64,000 nucleotides of DNA, taken from assembly GCF_050030965.1 (NCBI RefSeq), contig NZ_CP188297.1, positions 2,604,001 through 2,668,000 on the forward strand, given 5' to 3'. Within the stretch, counting starts at the first letter, position 1. Every line of letters begins with the position of its first letter. Of this stretch, positions 1 through 9,142 are shown piece after piece. The position numbers and the translations under genes were made by a program. Source of the DNA: Glutamicibacter sp002979865 (lineage in GTDB: Bacteria; Actinomycetota; Actinomycetes; Actinomycetales; Micrococcaceae). The notes under the pieces are model-generated. The model was not told the DNA's origin and ran no database searches. It saw nothing but the letters and a program-made list of their open reading frames with translations.

Positions 1-243
1 GGCCAACGCATCAAGGCAACCCTCGGCCAGGTGCTGGCCTTGCTGGTGCAAGCGATTCGCCGCGCCGGACGGTTGGCCACCACGATGGAGGCCAAGGGGT
101 TTGGCACGGCCAAGCGTACATGGATTCGCACGGCCACCTTCACCTGGCGTGATGGCATGGTGCTGGCCACGGGGATCCTGTTTGGCACGGCCGCAATGGC
201 TGCGGCCGTGCTGGCAGGGACCTACAACTTGGTGTGGTCCTAG
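1..243 (+). CDS. ECF transporter T component (EcfT-like), C-terminal fragment
   Basis: This is the 3' end of a gene that starts before the window; the reading frame is open from base 1. EcfT is the membrane coupling subunit of energy-coupling-factor vitamin and metal importers and links the two ATPases to the substrate-binding S component. About 80 residues are visible. They include a basic helix and the segment TTMEAKGFG, a variant of the family's Ala-Arg-Gly coupling motif with Lys in place of Arg, followed by a last hydrophobic helix. The substrate cannot be inferred because the S and ATPase genes lie outside the window. The stop shares a CTAG with the convergent pabC gene. Confidence 0.8.
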   Translation, partial: GQRIKATLGQVLALLVQAIRRAGRLATTMEAKGFGTAKRTWIRTATFTWRDGMVLATGILFGTAAMAAAVLAGTYNLVWS

Positions 244-1115
244 CGGATTGCTTCGCTCAGGGCGCTGAGCTCTTCATGGAGCTCAGCGTCCAGGCGCAAC
301 GGCTTGGCATCGATGGTGCGCACCGGGGTCAGCAGGCGGATGGAGGAAACCAGCCACACGCCATCGGCCTGGTACAGGTCTTCCGGGCGCAACGGGCCGT
401 AGCCCAGCTCCCAGCCATCCTGGGCCGCGGCGTCGAAAATGGCGCTTTGCGTGGTGCCTGGCAGGATGCCGGTTTCAAGCATCGGGGTCAGCAGCCGCTT
501 GGTCTCGCCATCGCGCTGGGCTACCAGCACGGTCGAGGTCGGAGCTTCCAGGATGATCCCGTCGGCGGAGGTGAAAATGACATCATGGGCGCCGTGCTTG
601 TGCGCGTAGCGCAGGGCGGCCATGTTGATCGAATAGGAAAGGGTCTTGGCGCCCATCATGAGCCATGGCGCACGTTCGGCCAGCTTCGAGTCGTAGCCGC
701 GATCCAGCATCAGGACATCCACACCGGTTTCACGCTGTTCCCTGCCCAAGGCCGGGGCAGGGGTCACGGTGACCCAGCAAATGGCAGGATCATTGTCGTG
801 CTCGCCGCGCGCGGCGACCAGCTTGACCACCGCTTCTTCAGCGCCGCCGGTGGCATCGAAATCGGCCACAGCGGTATCTACCGCGGCAAACCAGCTGCGC
901 GCATCGGGAATGGCCAAGTCGGCAACTTCAGCCGAGGTCGCCAAGCGTGCCAGGTGCGCTTCGAATTTGCGTACGGCCTGGTTGGTGTAGAGCATCGATT
1001 CAAAGATGCCATCACCTCGCGTGACTCCCTGTGCTGTGACCAGAAGTTGCGGTGCAGTGATGTCTGCAAGACGACCAGCCGGATAGGCCGGATCCAAGAA
1101 TACAAGTGAGCTCAT
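240..1115 (-). CDS. pabC: aminodeoxychorismate lyase / class IV aminotransferase
   Basis: This is a fold-type IV PLP enzyme of 291 aa. It probably converts 4-amino-4-deoxychorismate to p-aminobenzoate and pyruvate in folate synthesis. The expected PLP lysine is Lys157 in GAKTLSYSIN, and the later LEAPTSTVLV segment matches the glutamate and phosphate-binding region of class IV enzymes. The pabB-type gene at 2789-4798, also on the minus strand, supports PabC over a branched-chain or D-amino-acid aminotransferase, although cls lies between them. There is no clear ribosome-binding site. A TAATCT -10-like element (1122-1127) ends six bases before the ATG, so the mRNA may be leaderless. Confidence 0.82.
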   Translation of the reverse strand: MSSLVFLDPAYPAGRLADITAPQLLVTAQGVTRGDGIFESMLYTNQAVRKFEAHLARLATSAEVADLAIPDARSWFAAVDTAVADFDATGGAEEAVVKLVAARGEHDNDPAICWVTVTPAPALGREQRETGVDVLMLDRGYDSKLAERAPWLMMGAKTLSYSINMAALRYAHKHGAHDVIFTSADGIILEAPTSTVLVAQRDGETKRLLTPMLETGILPGTTQSAIFDAAAQDGWELGYGPLRPEDLYQADGVWLVSSIRLLTPVRTIDAKPLRLDAELHEELSALSEAIR

Positions 1116-1281
1116 AAAGACAGATTATCGAACCCCAGCGTCTTCTGCGCGATTTCTGCAGGCGGAGATTCAGACAAGTCCGGCAATGTTCGATAAGCTA
1201 AGCGAAGGATTTTGGCCTGTACATCGCAGATCAGAGGCCGATAATGCCGAATTCGCGGGGTGTAGCCAAGGGGGTGCCCGA

Positions 1282-2778
1282 GTGTGGCCAAGTAATGAAG
1301 TCTTCTTGCAGATTGGCGGCGTTCTCTGGAGCGTGCTGGTCGCAATAGAGCTAGCGGTTCGCTACTTCATGATCGGCATCGTTCCGGGCAACCGGCGCCC
1401 CACCACCGCCATGGCATGGCTATTGGCTATCTTCTTCCTGCCCGTTGTGGGACTTGTCGCATACTGGCTTTTCGCCAATCCGCACCTGTCGCGCCGCCGC
1501 TTGGAAAAGCAGCGGCGTGCGCACGATGAAATCATGAAGGCCACGAGCCACATGCAGCTGCCCGAAGAATTCCATTCCCAGGAGGAATGGGTCGAATCGG
1601 CAGTCATGCTCAACCGCAATCTTGGTGCCATGCCGCTGGAAGGTGGCAACCAGGTAGAGGTCATTTCCGATTACCGGGCTTCGCTCGATGCCATGCGCAA
1701 GGAAATCGATAACGCCACCCGCTATGTGCACATCCAGTTCTACATCATGGGCGATGACCCGGATTATGTTGGACCGGTACTCGATGCGCTGGAAGCGGCC
1801 GCGGAGCGCGGCGTGCACGTCCGGTTGCTCTTCGACCACCTGGGAACCTTGCGCGTCAAGGGCTACAAGGATTTCAAGAAGCGGCTGAAGAAATCCGGTA
1901 TCAACTGGCGCCCGATGCTGCCCATCGACCTGATTGGCCGTCGTTGGCGCCGCCCGGATCTGCGCAACCACCGCAAGATCCTCGTTGTTGATGGCGAGGT
2001 GGCCTTCACCGGAAGCCAGAACCTGATTGAACCCGGCTACAAGCGCGAGTCCTCGCATAAGGTGGGCCGCGAATGGGTTGAAATGATGCTCCGGGTCGAA
2101 GGTCCGCTGGTGCGCAGCCTCGACGTCACTTTCGCTACCGACTGGTGGCAGGAGGACGACGACCAGGAAGTGCTGATGGACATGGCCGAGGCCCGCCACC
2201 CGCTGGCCTATGAGGAACGTCCCGGTTCCACCCTGGCGCAGCTGCTGCCCAGCGGCCCCGGATACGGTACCGAGAACAACCTCAGGCTGTTCAATACGCT
2301 GATCTATTCTGCCTCCGAACGCCTGGAAATCACCAGCCCCTACTTCGTTCCCGACGATTCGCTGCTCTATGCCATCACCACTGCCGCCCAGCGCGGAGTA
2401 GAAGTGGAATTGTATGTTTGCGAAGAGGGCGACCAGTTCCTGGTGCACCACGCGCAGCAGTCCTACTACCAGCAGCTGCTGGAAGCCGGCGTGCGCATTC
2501 ACCGCTACCCGGCACCGATGGTGCTGCATACCAAGTGCTTCACCGTGGATAACGACGTGGCCGTGGTGGGATCCTCGAATATGGACATGCGCTCATTCAG
2601 CCTGAACATGGAAATTTCCGTGATGCTGCTGGGCAAGGAAATGGTCGATGCGGTTAACCAGGTGCAGAACCACTACCGCGGGATTTCCTCGGAAATCACC
2701 CTCTCGCAGTGGCGCCGCCGTCCTCGCATGCAACGCTGGATCGACAATGTGGCTCGCTTGACGGCCACCTTGCAATAA
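1282..2778 (+). CDS. cls: cardiolipin synthase (phospholipase D family)
   Basis: This membrane enzyme joins two phosphatidylglycerol molecules, or PG and CDP-diacylglycerol, to make cardiolipin. The protein has two N-terminal transmembrane helices (roughly residues 10-60) of the PLDc_N type. Two HKD catalytic motifs follow, at about residue 230 (HRKILVVDG) and residue 416 (HTKCFTVDN), each with the downstream GS.N signature. GTG at 1282 is chosen because a strong AAGGGGGT ribosome-binding site lies just upstream and it gives 498 aa, the usual Cls length. An ATG at 1186 would add 32 unlike residues. It converges on the pabB gene with only a 10-base gap and no obvious terminator. Confidence 0.9.
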   Translation: MWPSNEVFLQIGGVLWSVLVAIELAVRYFMIGIVPGNRRPTTAMAWLLAIFFLPVVGLVAYWLFANPHLSRRRLEKQRRAHDEIMKATSHMQLPEEFHSQEEWVESAVMLNRNLGAMPLEGGNQVEVISDYRASLDAMRKEIDNATRYVHIQFYIMGDDPDYVGPVLDALEAAAERGVHVRLLFDHLGTLRVKGYKDFKKRLKKSGINWRPMLPIDLIGRRWRRPDLRNHRKILVVDGEVAFTGSQNLIEPGYKRESSHKVGREWVEMMLRVEGPLVRSLDVTFATDWWQEDDDQEVLMDMAEARHPLAYEERPGSTLAQLLPSGPGYGTENNLRLFNTLIYSASERLEITSPYFVPDDSLLYAITTAAQRGVEVELYVCEEGDQFLVHHAQQSYYQQLLEAGVRIHRYPAPMVLHTKCFTVDNDVAVVGSSNMDMRSFSLNMEISVMLLGKEMVDAVNQVQNHYRGISSEITLSQWRRRPRMQRWIDNVARLTATLQ

Positions 2779-2788
2779 TTCAGTTGGC

Positions 2789-4798
2789 TTAAGTGTCTTG
2801 CGGGAAACTGGCGCCCAGTGCTTGAAGCACGCCGCGGGATTTGGTGATGACCTCGTCCCACTCTTCAGCGGGCACCGAATCAGCGGTGATTGCCCCGCCA
2901 AGGCCCAGGCTCAACCGCCATGACTGGTCAGCTAGCCGGTCGCACACCAGGGTTCGGATCACCACGGAGAAATCGGCGGCACCATCAGCACCCAGATACC
3001 CCACGGCCCCGGAGTACAGGCCGCGGGCACGGTGCTCTTCGAGCTCATCCAAGATGCTCATCGTGGACAGCTTCGGTGCACCGGTCATGGAGCCCGGCGG
3101 GAAAGCTTCGCGCAGGGCTTCGGCGGCCAGCTGCGGGGCGGATAGCGTGGCGTCGATGGTGGAGACCATCTGGTGCACTGTCGCGTAGGTTTCCACCGCG
3201 CACAGCCGGGCAACCTTCACCGACCCGGGAACCGCATGGTGCGAAAGGTCGTTGCGCAACAGGTCAACGATCATGATGTTCTCGGCCCGGTCCTTGGGAT
3301 GGGTGGCCAGATCATGCTTCAACGCGAGATCTGATTCTTCATTTTCGCCACGCGGCCGGGTGCCCTTGATCGGCTCGGCCCGCAACTGCCCGTCCTTGGA
3401 CAGCGCGAGGAACCGTTCCGGTGAAATGCTGGCGATTTGGAGATCAGTGAAACGCAGGTAGTGGGCAAACGGTGCAGGGCTGGAGCGGCGCATCCGGCAG
3501 TAGGCCTCGAACGGATCGAACAGTTCGGCATGGGCCGTCAGTTCGGTAGTCAGGCAAACTTCGTAGGTGTTGCCTTCATAGATCTCGCGTTGGGCCTGGC
3601 GTATCTTCTGCTTGTAGCCGGCTTCGGTATCCGCGCAGCTGAACTGCGGGATAGGCAACGGGTGGTGGGCGCGCAGTTCTGGAGGATTGCCCAACCGGAT
3701 GCTCAGCGCTGCTGCCGGTTCGCTAATGCTGTGCAGATGCATCTGGCCTTCTTGATGGTCAATGACCACCACGGTATCCGGCGCAAAGAACTGGGCATCG
3801 GGGCGCACCCGCCCGGGTTCAACCACTGCCTGCAGATCCGCGGCGCCGAGCTCGCGCTTGAGCTCATAACCGAGGTACCCCACCCATGCCGGCAGCGGGT
3901 AGCCGACTTTAGCGGTGGTTCCGGCAGGCCAGAGGCCTGCCAGCGCGCGGAAGAAATCCTCGCCCAGCCGTACTTGCGCTCCGGGCAAGCTGACGGTGGT
4001 GCCGTGGCTGGTGGCGCTCAGTACCGGGGGCTGTTCTGCCGCCGAAAGCGCGATCAACGAATAGCGGTTGCGTCCCAACGGGTCGCTAAGCTTATGGCTT
4101 GTTGATTCCAGTAGTGCGGCATGCGGAAGGGACCGGGCCAGTTCCTCGAAGAGTGACGCCGTATCGGCTGGCGCCTCGTAGCTCTGGCGGAAGGTTGGGG
4201 CAGTGGGGGACTGGTTGGAGCGGAGGCAAAGCTGGCGCATCATGGCCGGCAGGTAGCGGCAGGAACGCGCCCAGATCTCGATGGGGTCGTGGTCGCCAGC
4301 GGCATCAATGATCAGGGTTGCTGCGGCGTGCGGCTGATGGGCCAGCAGGTACCGTTCCTCTTGTTCGGCCCACATCTGCCAGTACGGACGGTAGGCCTGT
4401 CCATCGCGTGCCAGCGCCCGATCGCGGCGGAAGCTTTCGGGTGCTTCCAGCCAGATCCCGATATCGAGGAATTCTCGGGCGTCGGAATGGATCGCTCCTA
4501 CGCCTTCGATGATCACTACCTCGGCCGGAGTGAAGTTCTTGGATGCGCCAAGGGCACCCGCGGCCCAATCCCAGGTGGGGTAGGTGATCGTGTTGCCTGC
4601 TGCGAGCTGAGGCAGGATCCGGTGGTAGAGATCGAAGGACCGGTGCAGCCCGTCCCAACCGTGGTAGAGCTCTTCAAGGCGCAAAATAGCTACGGAGGCG
4701 GTGGCTTCCAGGTATTTCGCTAGGTCTGTTGCAAAGGTGCTTTTGCCGGATCCGGAACGCCCGTCAATGGCAATCAGCGTTGGTCTAGCGGTTTCCAC
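2789..4798 (-). CDS. pabB: P-loop kinase-like domain fused to aminodeoxychorismate synthase component I
   Basis: This is a 669 aa two-part protein. Residues 1 to about 200 form a nucleoside-kinase-like P-loop domain with Walker A GRSGSGKST at 13-21 and similarity to uridine kinases. Residues from about 205 to the end form a chorismate-binding enzyme with PIKGT at 476-480, the RNDLS segment and PPGSMTGAPK ending near 576. The PIKGT lysine favours PabB, which makes aminodeoxychorismate from chorismate, over anthranilate synthase. A PabA-type glutaminase is not visible in the window. The GTG start overlaps the end of the upstream phosphatase gene by 14 bases, which suggests translational coupling. 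The role of the kinase-like domain is unknown. Confidence 0.85.
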   Translation of the reverse strand: METARPTLIAIDGRSGSGKSTFATDLAKYLEATASVAILRLEELYHGWDGLHRSFDLYHRILPQLAAGNTITYPTWDWAAGALGASKNFTPAEVVIIEGVGAIHSDAREFLDIGIWLEAPESFRRDRALARDGQAYRPYWQMWAEQEERYLLAHQPHAAATLIIDAAGDHDPIEIWARSCRYLPAMMRQLCLRSNQSPTAPTFRQSYEAPADTASLFEELARSLPHAALLESTSHKLSDPLGRNRYSLIALSAAEQPPVLSATSHGTTVSLPGAQVRLGEDFFRALAGLWPAGTTAKVGYPLPAWVGYLGYELKRELGAADLQAVVEPGRVRPDAQFFAPDTVVVIDHQEGQMHLHSISEPAAALSIRLGNPPELRAHHPLPIPQFSCADTEAGYKQKIRQAQREIYEGNTYEVCLTTELTAHAELFDPFEAYCRMRRSSPAPFAHYLRFTDLQIASISPERFLALSKDGQLRAEPIKGTRPRGENEESDLALKHDLATHPKDRAENIMIVDLLRNDLSHHAVPGSVKVARLCAVETYATVHQMVSTIDATLSAPQLAAEALREAFPPGSMTGAPKLSTMSILDELEEHRARGLYSGAVGYLGADGAADFSVVIRTLVCDRLADQSWRLSLGLGGAITADSVPAEEWDEVITKSRGVLQALGASFPQDT

Positions 4799-5294
4799 GA
4801 GAGGCGATGTTACTCCGCACGTAATCTACAAGGGCAGGCAGGGAAGCAGAAATGAGTTTCCAGGTCTCGCGGAAGTCTCCGGCATCACCGTACCAGGGGT
4901 CATAGATGCCCTGCTGGTCGTGCGGGGAGCTCGCGGTTCCCGGATCAAAGGAACGGAACATCCGCAGTTGCGGACGTTCGCTCGGATCGATTTCGGCCAA
5001 TTCGGGAACGAGTTCCTCGAAGTGGTCGGTGTCCATCGCCAGTACGAGATCCATCTTGGCGATTTCGTCCGAGTCGATCTGGGCGGCAATGTGCTCAGAT
5101 GCATCAAGTCCATGGCTGCGCAGAGTACTGGCAGCACGCTCATCGATGCGCTTGCCGACTTCACCATCGGTGATGGCTCGCGATATGACCTCGACCTGCG
5201 AGACCTCGGCATCCTTGAGCGCATTCTTGAGCATGTACTCGGCCATAGGCGAACGGCAAATATTTCCCGTGCACACGATCATTATCCGGAACAT
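4785..5294 (-). CDS. low molecular weight protein-tyrosine phosphatase
   Basis: This is a 169 aa cytoplasmic phosphatase. The N-terminal CTGNICRS is the CX5R phosphate loop with its nucleophilic Cys, and the downstream DPWYG provides the general-acid Asp. Bacterial members dephosphorylate tyrosine kinases or arginine phosphate; which applies here cannot be told from sequence. No tyrosine kinase is nearby. The gene overlaps the start of the pabB fusion gene and probably shares its transcript. The 139 bases upstream, to the end of the LysE gene, show no clear terminator. Confidence 0.88.
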   Translation of the reverse strand: MFRIMIVCTGNICRSPMAEYMLKNALKDAEVSQVEVISRAITDGEVGKRIDERAASTLRSHGLDASEHIAAQIDSDEIAKMDLVLAMDTDHFEELVPELAEIDPSERPQLRMFRSFDPGTASSPHDQQGIYDPWYGDAGDFRETWKLISASLPALVDYVRSNIASRGNR

Positions 5295-5433
5295 GGCATC
5301 AGTCTATGGGCACAAGGCGATTCGATCGATAGCTACGCGCCCGTTTCCCGGCAACAAATCGGCAACGATTCGGAAATTGGCCCGGGAATCGGTTCACGGC
5401 TAGGAGTTCTGCGGCAAGAGCGGGGCGAAAATG

Positions 5434-6057
5434 CTAGTGCATGAGCAGCAGGAGCGCGGCGACCAGGATGAACAGTACGCCGAAGAGGATGTTCAGCAGC
5501 TTGGCGCCGCGGTAGGTCGCGGTGAAGCGCTGGAAGGTGCGGGCCGTGCCGGCAAAGAAGAAGAACATCACCGCGATGTCCACCACGATGACCGTGCCGA
5601 TGAAGATGGCGTATTGGGCCAGGAGCGGCTGATCGGTGCGGATGAACTGCGGGGTGAAAGCCAAGAAGAAGACGATGGCCTTCGGATTGAGCAGGTTGAC
5701 CAGGATGCCCCGGTTGAGCATGGACCAGCGGGTCAGGCGGTGCCCGGTGCTGGTTCCATCGGAGGCGACCTCCGGCTTGGAGAGCAGCATGCGGATACCG
5801 AGATACACCAGATAGGCAGCGCCTGCGTAGCGGATGATGGCGAACAGCAACGGCGAGCTGGCCACGAGCAAACCGACTCCGGCGGCAACGATCACCACAT
5901 GGATCAGCAAGGCGATCTGCTGCCCGAGCACGCCCCAAATGGAAGCACGCCAGCCTTGGCGCATCGAATTGCTCATCGTGTTGATGGCTCCGGCGCCGGG
6001 GGTGAAGCTGATGACGATGCAGGCGCTGAGAAGGGATATCCAGAGTGAAAGGGTCAC
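5434..6057 (-). CDS. LysE/RhtB family amino-acid exporter
   Basis: This is an inner-membrane exporter of 207 aa with about six hydrophobic segments. The N-terminus (SFTPGAGAINTMSNS) carries the family's conserved FTPGP/A-N region. LysE/RhtB proteins export basic amino acids, homoserine, threonine or related small molecules; the substrate is not evident here. The GTG start overlaps the stop of the upstream MarR gene by four bases (GTGA), so the two form a coupled operon. This suggests MarR controls export in response to the exported compound. Confidence 0.85.
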   Translation of the reverse strand: MTLSLWISLLSACIVISFTPGAGAINTMSNSMRQGWRASIWGVLGQQIALLIHVVIVAAGVGLLVASSPLLFAIIRYAGAAYLVYLGIRMLLSKPEVASDGTSTGHRLTRWSMLNRGILVNLLNPKAIVFFLAFTPQFIRTDQPLLAQYAIFIGTVIVVDIAVMFFFFAGTARTFQRFTATYRGAKLLNILFGVLFILVAALLLLMH

Positions 6058-6566
6058 TGCTTAAGGCTAGTGTCCGTCGCGCTCTTGGCTGGTTTCGTTG
6101 CCCGCTGTGTTACGACTTCTTCGCGCGCGCTGTCCACGCCGGCGACGGCTTCTGCCATGAAGCGGGCTATGACCTGCAGCTGCTGTTCGTCGTAGTGGCT
6201 GATCACTTCCCGCATTTTGGCACCTAGCGGCATGAACATTTCCATGCCCTTGCCGCGGGCTTTGGGTGTCATGGCGATGCGGATGACACGGCGATCCCGG
6301 TCCGAGCGCTGGCGCTCGATCATTCCCAGTTTTTCCAGGCGGTCGAGCATGGCGGTGGTAGCCGGAGAACTCAGTTGCAGGTCGCGGCTCAGGTCGCGCG
6401 GGGAAGGCAGAAGGCTGCGCTGCTCGTATTTCATGATGATTGACAGCGCATTCATATCCGTGCGGTGCGTTGCGTAAAGTGCTCCGGTGGACTCAACGTA
6501 GCGGTCCGAGGCTTGGCCGAATTCCTGCAGGAGCATGACCAAATTGTGCTGTTCTCTTGCGCTCAT
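6054..6566 (-). CDS. MarR family transcriptional regulator
   Basis: This is a 170 aa winged-helix regulator. The recognition region PRDLSRDLQLSSPATTAMLDRLE, followed by the wing residues SDRDRRVIRI, is typical MarR. Such dimers usually repress nearby transporter genes until a phenolic or drug-like ligand binds. It is coupled to the downstream LysE-type exporter and divergent from the MMPL transporter at 6639. The shared 72-base region is therefore the likely operator. The ATG at 6566 is the only reasonable start in frame. Confidence 0.88.
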   Translation of the reverse strand: MSAREQHNLVMLLQEFGQASDRYVESTGALYATHRTDMNALSIIMKYEQRSLLPSPRDLSRDLQLSSPATTAMLDRLEKLGMIERQRSDRDRRVIRIAMTPKARGKGMEMFMPLGAKMREVISHYDEQQLQVIARFMAEAVAGVDSAREEVVTQRATKPAKSATDTSLKQ

Positions 6567-6638
6567 AGGCGCAATCCTAGTCGGAAAAGCATTTAATAGC
6601 CTGGGAAGTATTTCTACGATGGAAGTAAGTCTTGTAGT
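6567..6638. promoter_or_regulatory. shared divergent promoter region, marR / MMPL
   Basis: These 72 bases separate two divergent genes. They are AT-rich compared with the flanks and contain a direct repeat of GGAAGTA at about 6604 and 6619. No perfect MarR-type palindrome is visible, so the operator is only inferred from position. Confidence 0.4.
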
Positions 6639-8837
6639 ATGGCATTCGGATCGCCCTTTGATCCACCGCCAGCAATCACGAGTGAGGACGGATCAGTGGC
6701 GCATGTAGCGAAAACCGACCAGCCATCGGGCAAGAAGCGATTGGACAAGAAGGGTATCGGCATCAGGGCAGGAATCTACGCCCTGCTGATCATCCTCTGG
6801 CTGGGTGTAGCCGGAATCGGCGGCCCGACCTTCGGCAAGCTTTCCGAGGTCCAGACCAACGACCAGACCTCCTTCCTCCCGGCCACCGCCGAAGCAACCG
6901 AAGCCCTGGAATGGCAGAACAAATTCCGCTCCACCGAAGCAATCCCAGCGGTGGTCCTGCTCACCAGCGATGGCGAGGTCAGCAAGGAAACTGCTGGAGG
7001 GATCGGCGAGGCGCTGAAGGACTTCACGCATCTGGACGGGCAGATCACCGGGCCCTTCCTCTCCGAAGACGGCAAGGCCGCTGAATTCATCGTTCCGGTC
7101 TCCGGCGAGGTGGAGGCCGATACCGGAGTCGAAGAGCTGCGGGCGCTCCTGGCTGCCGAGAAGCCCGAGGGCACCACCGCCTATGTCACCGGGCCGGCAG
7201 GCTTCAGCGCCGACCTGGTCGAGGCCTTCGGCGGCATCGACGGCGTGCTGCTGGGCGTGGCCCTGGTAGCTGTGCTGGTGATCCTGCTGCTGGTCTACCG
7301 TTCGATCCTGCTTCCCTTCACGGTGCTGCTCACCTCGGTCGTCGCGCTGTGCGCGGCAATTGTCGCGGTGTACTTCATGGCATCCGAAGGCTGGATCCGG
7401 CTCGACGGCCAGGCCCAGGGCATCTTGTCCATCCTGGTCATCGGTGCGGCTACCGACTACTCGCTGCTGTTCGTGGCCAGGCACAAGGAAGCGCTCATGG
7501 CCGGCCAGGACAAGTGGCAGGCCGTGGCTTCCGCATGGAAAGGCTCGCTGGAACCGATTGTCGCTTCGGGCGGCACCGTGACGGTGGGCCTGCTGTGCCT
7601 GCTGTTCTCCGATCTGAACTCCAATAAGGCACTGGGACCCATTGGCGCCTCGGGCATCATCTTCTCGATCGTTGCCGCGTTGACGTTCCTGCCGGCGGTG
7701 CTCGGCTTGCTGGGACGGGCCGCTTACTGGCCCTTCCCGCCCAAGCCGGTGGCCGTGGACGCCCAAGGCCAGGAGAAGGAAGGCCTGTGGGGCCGCATTG
7801 CGCGGTTCGTTGCCAGCCATCCGCGCCCGATCTGGATCATCACCGCTCTGGTGCTCGCCGTGGGAGCGCTGGGCATGACCCAGCTCAAGGCCCATGGCGT
7901 GCCGCAGAGCGAGCTGGTGGTAGGCGGTTCGGAGTCGCGTGACGGGCAGATCGCCCTGGGCGAGCACTTCCCTGGCGGCTCGGGATCCCCGGCCACGGTG
8001 ATTGTCGATGAAGCCGAAGCGCAGACGGCCCTGGAAAAGGCCCTTGATGTCACCGGCGTGGATTCGGCCTACTTGCAGGCTGAAGACGGCGGACCGGCCA
8101 TGGCCGCCCGCGGGGCCGAGCCAATGAGCGTCGAAGGCCGCAACCTGATGTCGGTGACGCTGGCCGATGCGGCCGACTCGGATGCCGCCAAGCAGACCGT
8201 GGTCGAGCTGCGCGAGCAGCTGCATGCGGTCGACGCCGACGCGCTGGTCGGCGGCACCACTGCGACCCAGCTCGATACCAATGAGACGGCCATAGCGGAT
8301 CTGTTCAAGATCATTCCGATTACCCTCCTGGCCATCTTGCTGATCTTGATGTTGCTGCTGCGTTCCATTCTGGCTCCGGTGCTGCTGATCCTGACCACCG
8401 TACTGTCCTACGGCACGGCGATGGGTGTCAGTGCGCTGGTCTTCAACAATGTCTTCGGCTACGTGGGTGCCGATCCATCCGTACCGCTGTTCGGCTTTGT
8501 CTTCCTGGTGGCGCTGGGCGTTGACTACAACATCTTCTTGATGACCCGTGTGCGCGAGGAATCCTTGAAGCGCGGAACCCGTGAGGGCATGCGGGTGGGC
8601 TTGAAGGTCACCGGCGGCGTGATTACCTCCGCCGGCGTGGTGCTTGCCGCTACCTTCGCCGCACTGGGTGTGGTGCCAATCATGTTCCTGGGCCAGTTGG
8701 GCTTCATCGTGGCCTTCGGGGTGCTCTTGGATACCTTCGTCGTGCGAAGCCTGCTGGTGCCGGCGCTGGTCGAAGAAATCGGACCAAAGGTCTGGTGGCC
8801 CTCGAAATTGGCGAAGAAGGAATTCGAGCTGAATTAG
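6639..8837 (+). CDS. MMPL family (RND superfamily) transporter
   Basis: This is a 732 aa membrane transporter with the classic doubled MMPL layout. One TM helix is followed by an extracytoplasmic loop and a five-helix bundle, and this is then repeated with a long charged linker between the halves. DYSLL in the first bundle and GVDYNIFL in the second are the conserved Asp-Tyr pairs that carry the proton relay. Substrates in the family range from lipids and siderophores to drugs. The divergent MarR gene suggests inducible efflux. The ATG at 6639 lacks a clear ribosome-binding site. A GTG at 6696 preceded by GAGGACGG is a good alternative and would remove 19 residues. Confidence 0.85.
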   Translation: MAFGSPFDPPPAITSEDGSVAHVAKTDQPSGKKRLDKKGIGIRAGIYALLIILWLGVAGIGGPTFGKLSEVQTNDQTSFLPATAEATEALEWQNKFRSTEAIPAVVLLTSDGEVSKETAGGIGEALKDFTHLDGQITGPFLSEDGKAAEFIVPVSGEVEADTGVEELRALLAAEKPEGTTAYVTGPAGFSADLVEAFGGIDGVLLGVALVAVLVILLLVYRSILLPFTVLLTSVVALCAAIVAVYFMASEGWIRLDGQAQGILSILVIGAATDYSLLFVARHKEALMAGQDKWQAVASAWKGSLEPIVASGGTVTVGLLCLLFSDLNSNKALGPIGASGIIFSIVAALTFLPAVLGLLGRAAYWPFPPKPVAVDAQGQEKEGLWGRIARFVASHPRPIWIITALVLAVGALGMTQLKAHGVPQSELVVGGSESRDGQIALGEHFPGGSGSPATVIVDEAEAQTALEKALDVTGVDSAYLQAEDGGPAMAARGAEPMSVEGRNLMSVTLADAADSDAAKQTVVELREQLHAVDADALVGGTTATQLDTNETAIADLFKIIPITLLAILLILMLLLRSILAPVLLILTTVLSYGTAMGVSALVFNNVFGYVGADPSVPLFGFVFLVALGVDYNIFLMTRVREESLKRGTREGMRVGLKVTGGVITSAGVVLAATFAALGVVPIMFLGQLGFIVAFGVLLDTFVVRSLLVPALVEEIGPKVWWPSKLAKKEFELN

Positions 8838-8891
8838 GCAGCGCGGCGGCCTGTCCCGGGAGCCCTAGTGGTGAACGTCTCCCGGGGCAGC

Positions 8892-8935
8892 AGTGCAAAG
8901 CGGGGCCGCTCACAGACGGGCCCCGCTTTCGCACT
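8892..8935 (+). terminator. hairpin after the MMPL gene
   Basis: The arms AGTGCAAAGCGGGGCC and GGGCCCCGCTTTCGCACT pair almost perfectly with one bulged base. There is no long T-run after it, but the position 55 bases past the stop fits a transcription terminator. Confidence 0.7.
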
Positions 8936-9142
8936 GTAGTATGGATACTTGTGCGTCACCGGAAAATTCTGTGGCGCATGCGTCGACAGTTTAGATTTCC
9001 CTCCTGTGAATCGCCCGGAAAACCTCCGCCGGTCCACTTTTGGCAGCAGGCCTTCCTTGGCCTTGCATGTTGCGGACTTCCTCCTGGCTCGGCGAAACCC
9101 AACGCCTGAAGCAGGCGTGCGAATCAGAGAGAAAGTTTGAAT
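8936..9142 (+). other. long leader region upstream of the DEAD-box helicase
   Basis: No credible gene lies in the 305 bases between the MMPL stop and the helicase start. After the terminator there are about 200 bases. A -10-like TAGTAT sits at 8937-8942, and a small hairpin CGCCTG-AAG-CAGGCG lies some 25 bases before the ribosome-binding site GAGAGAAAG. If transcription starts near 8950, the helicase mRNA has an untranslated leader of almost 200 bases, as is common for cold-shock RNA helicases. This is inference. Confidence 0.4.
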
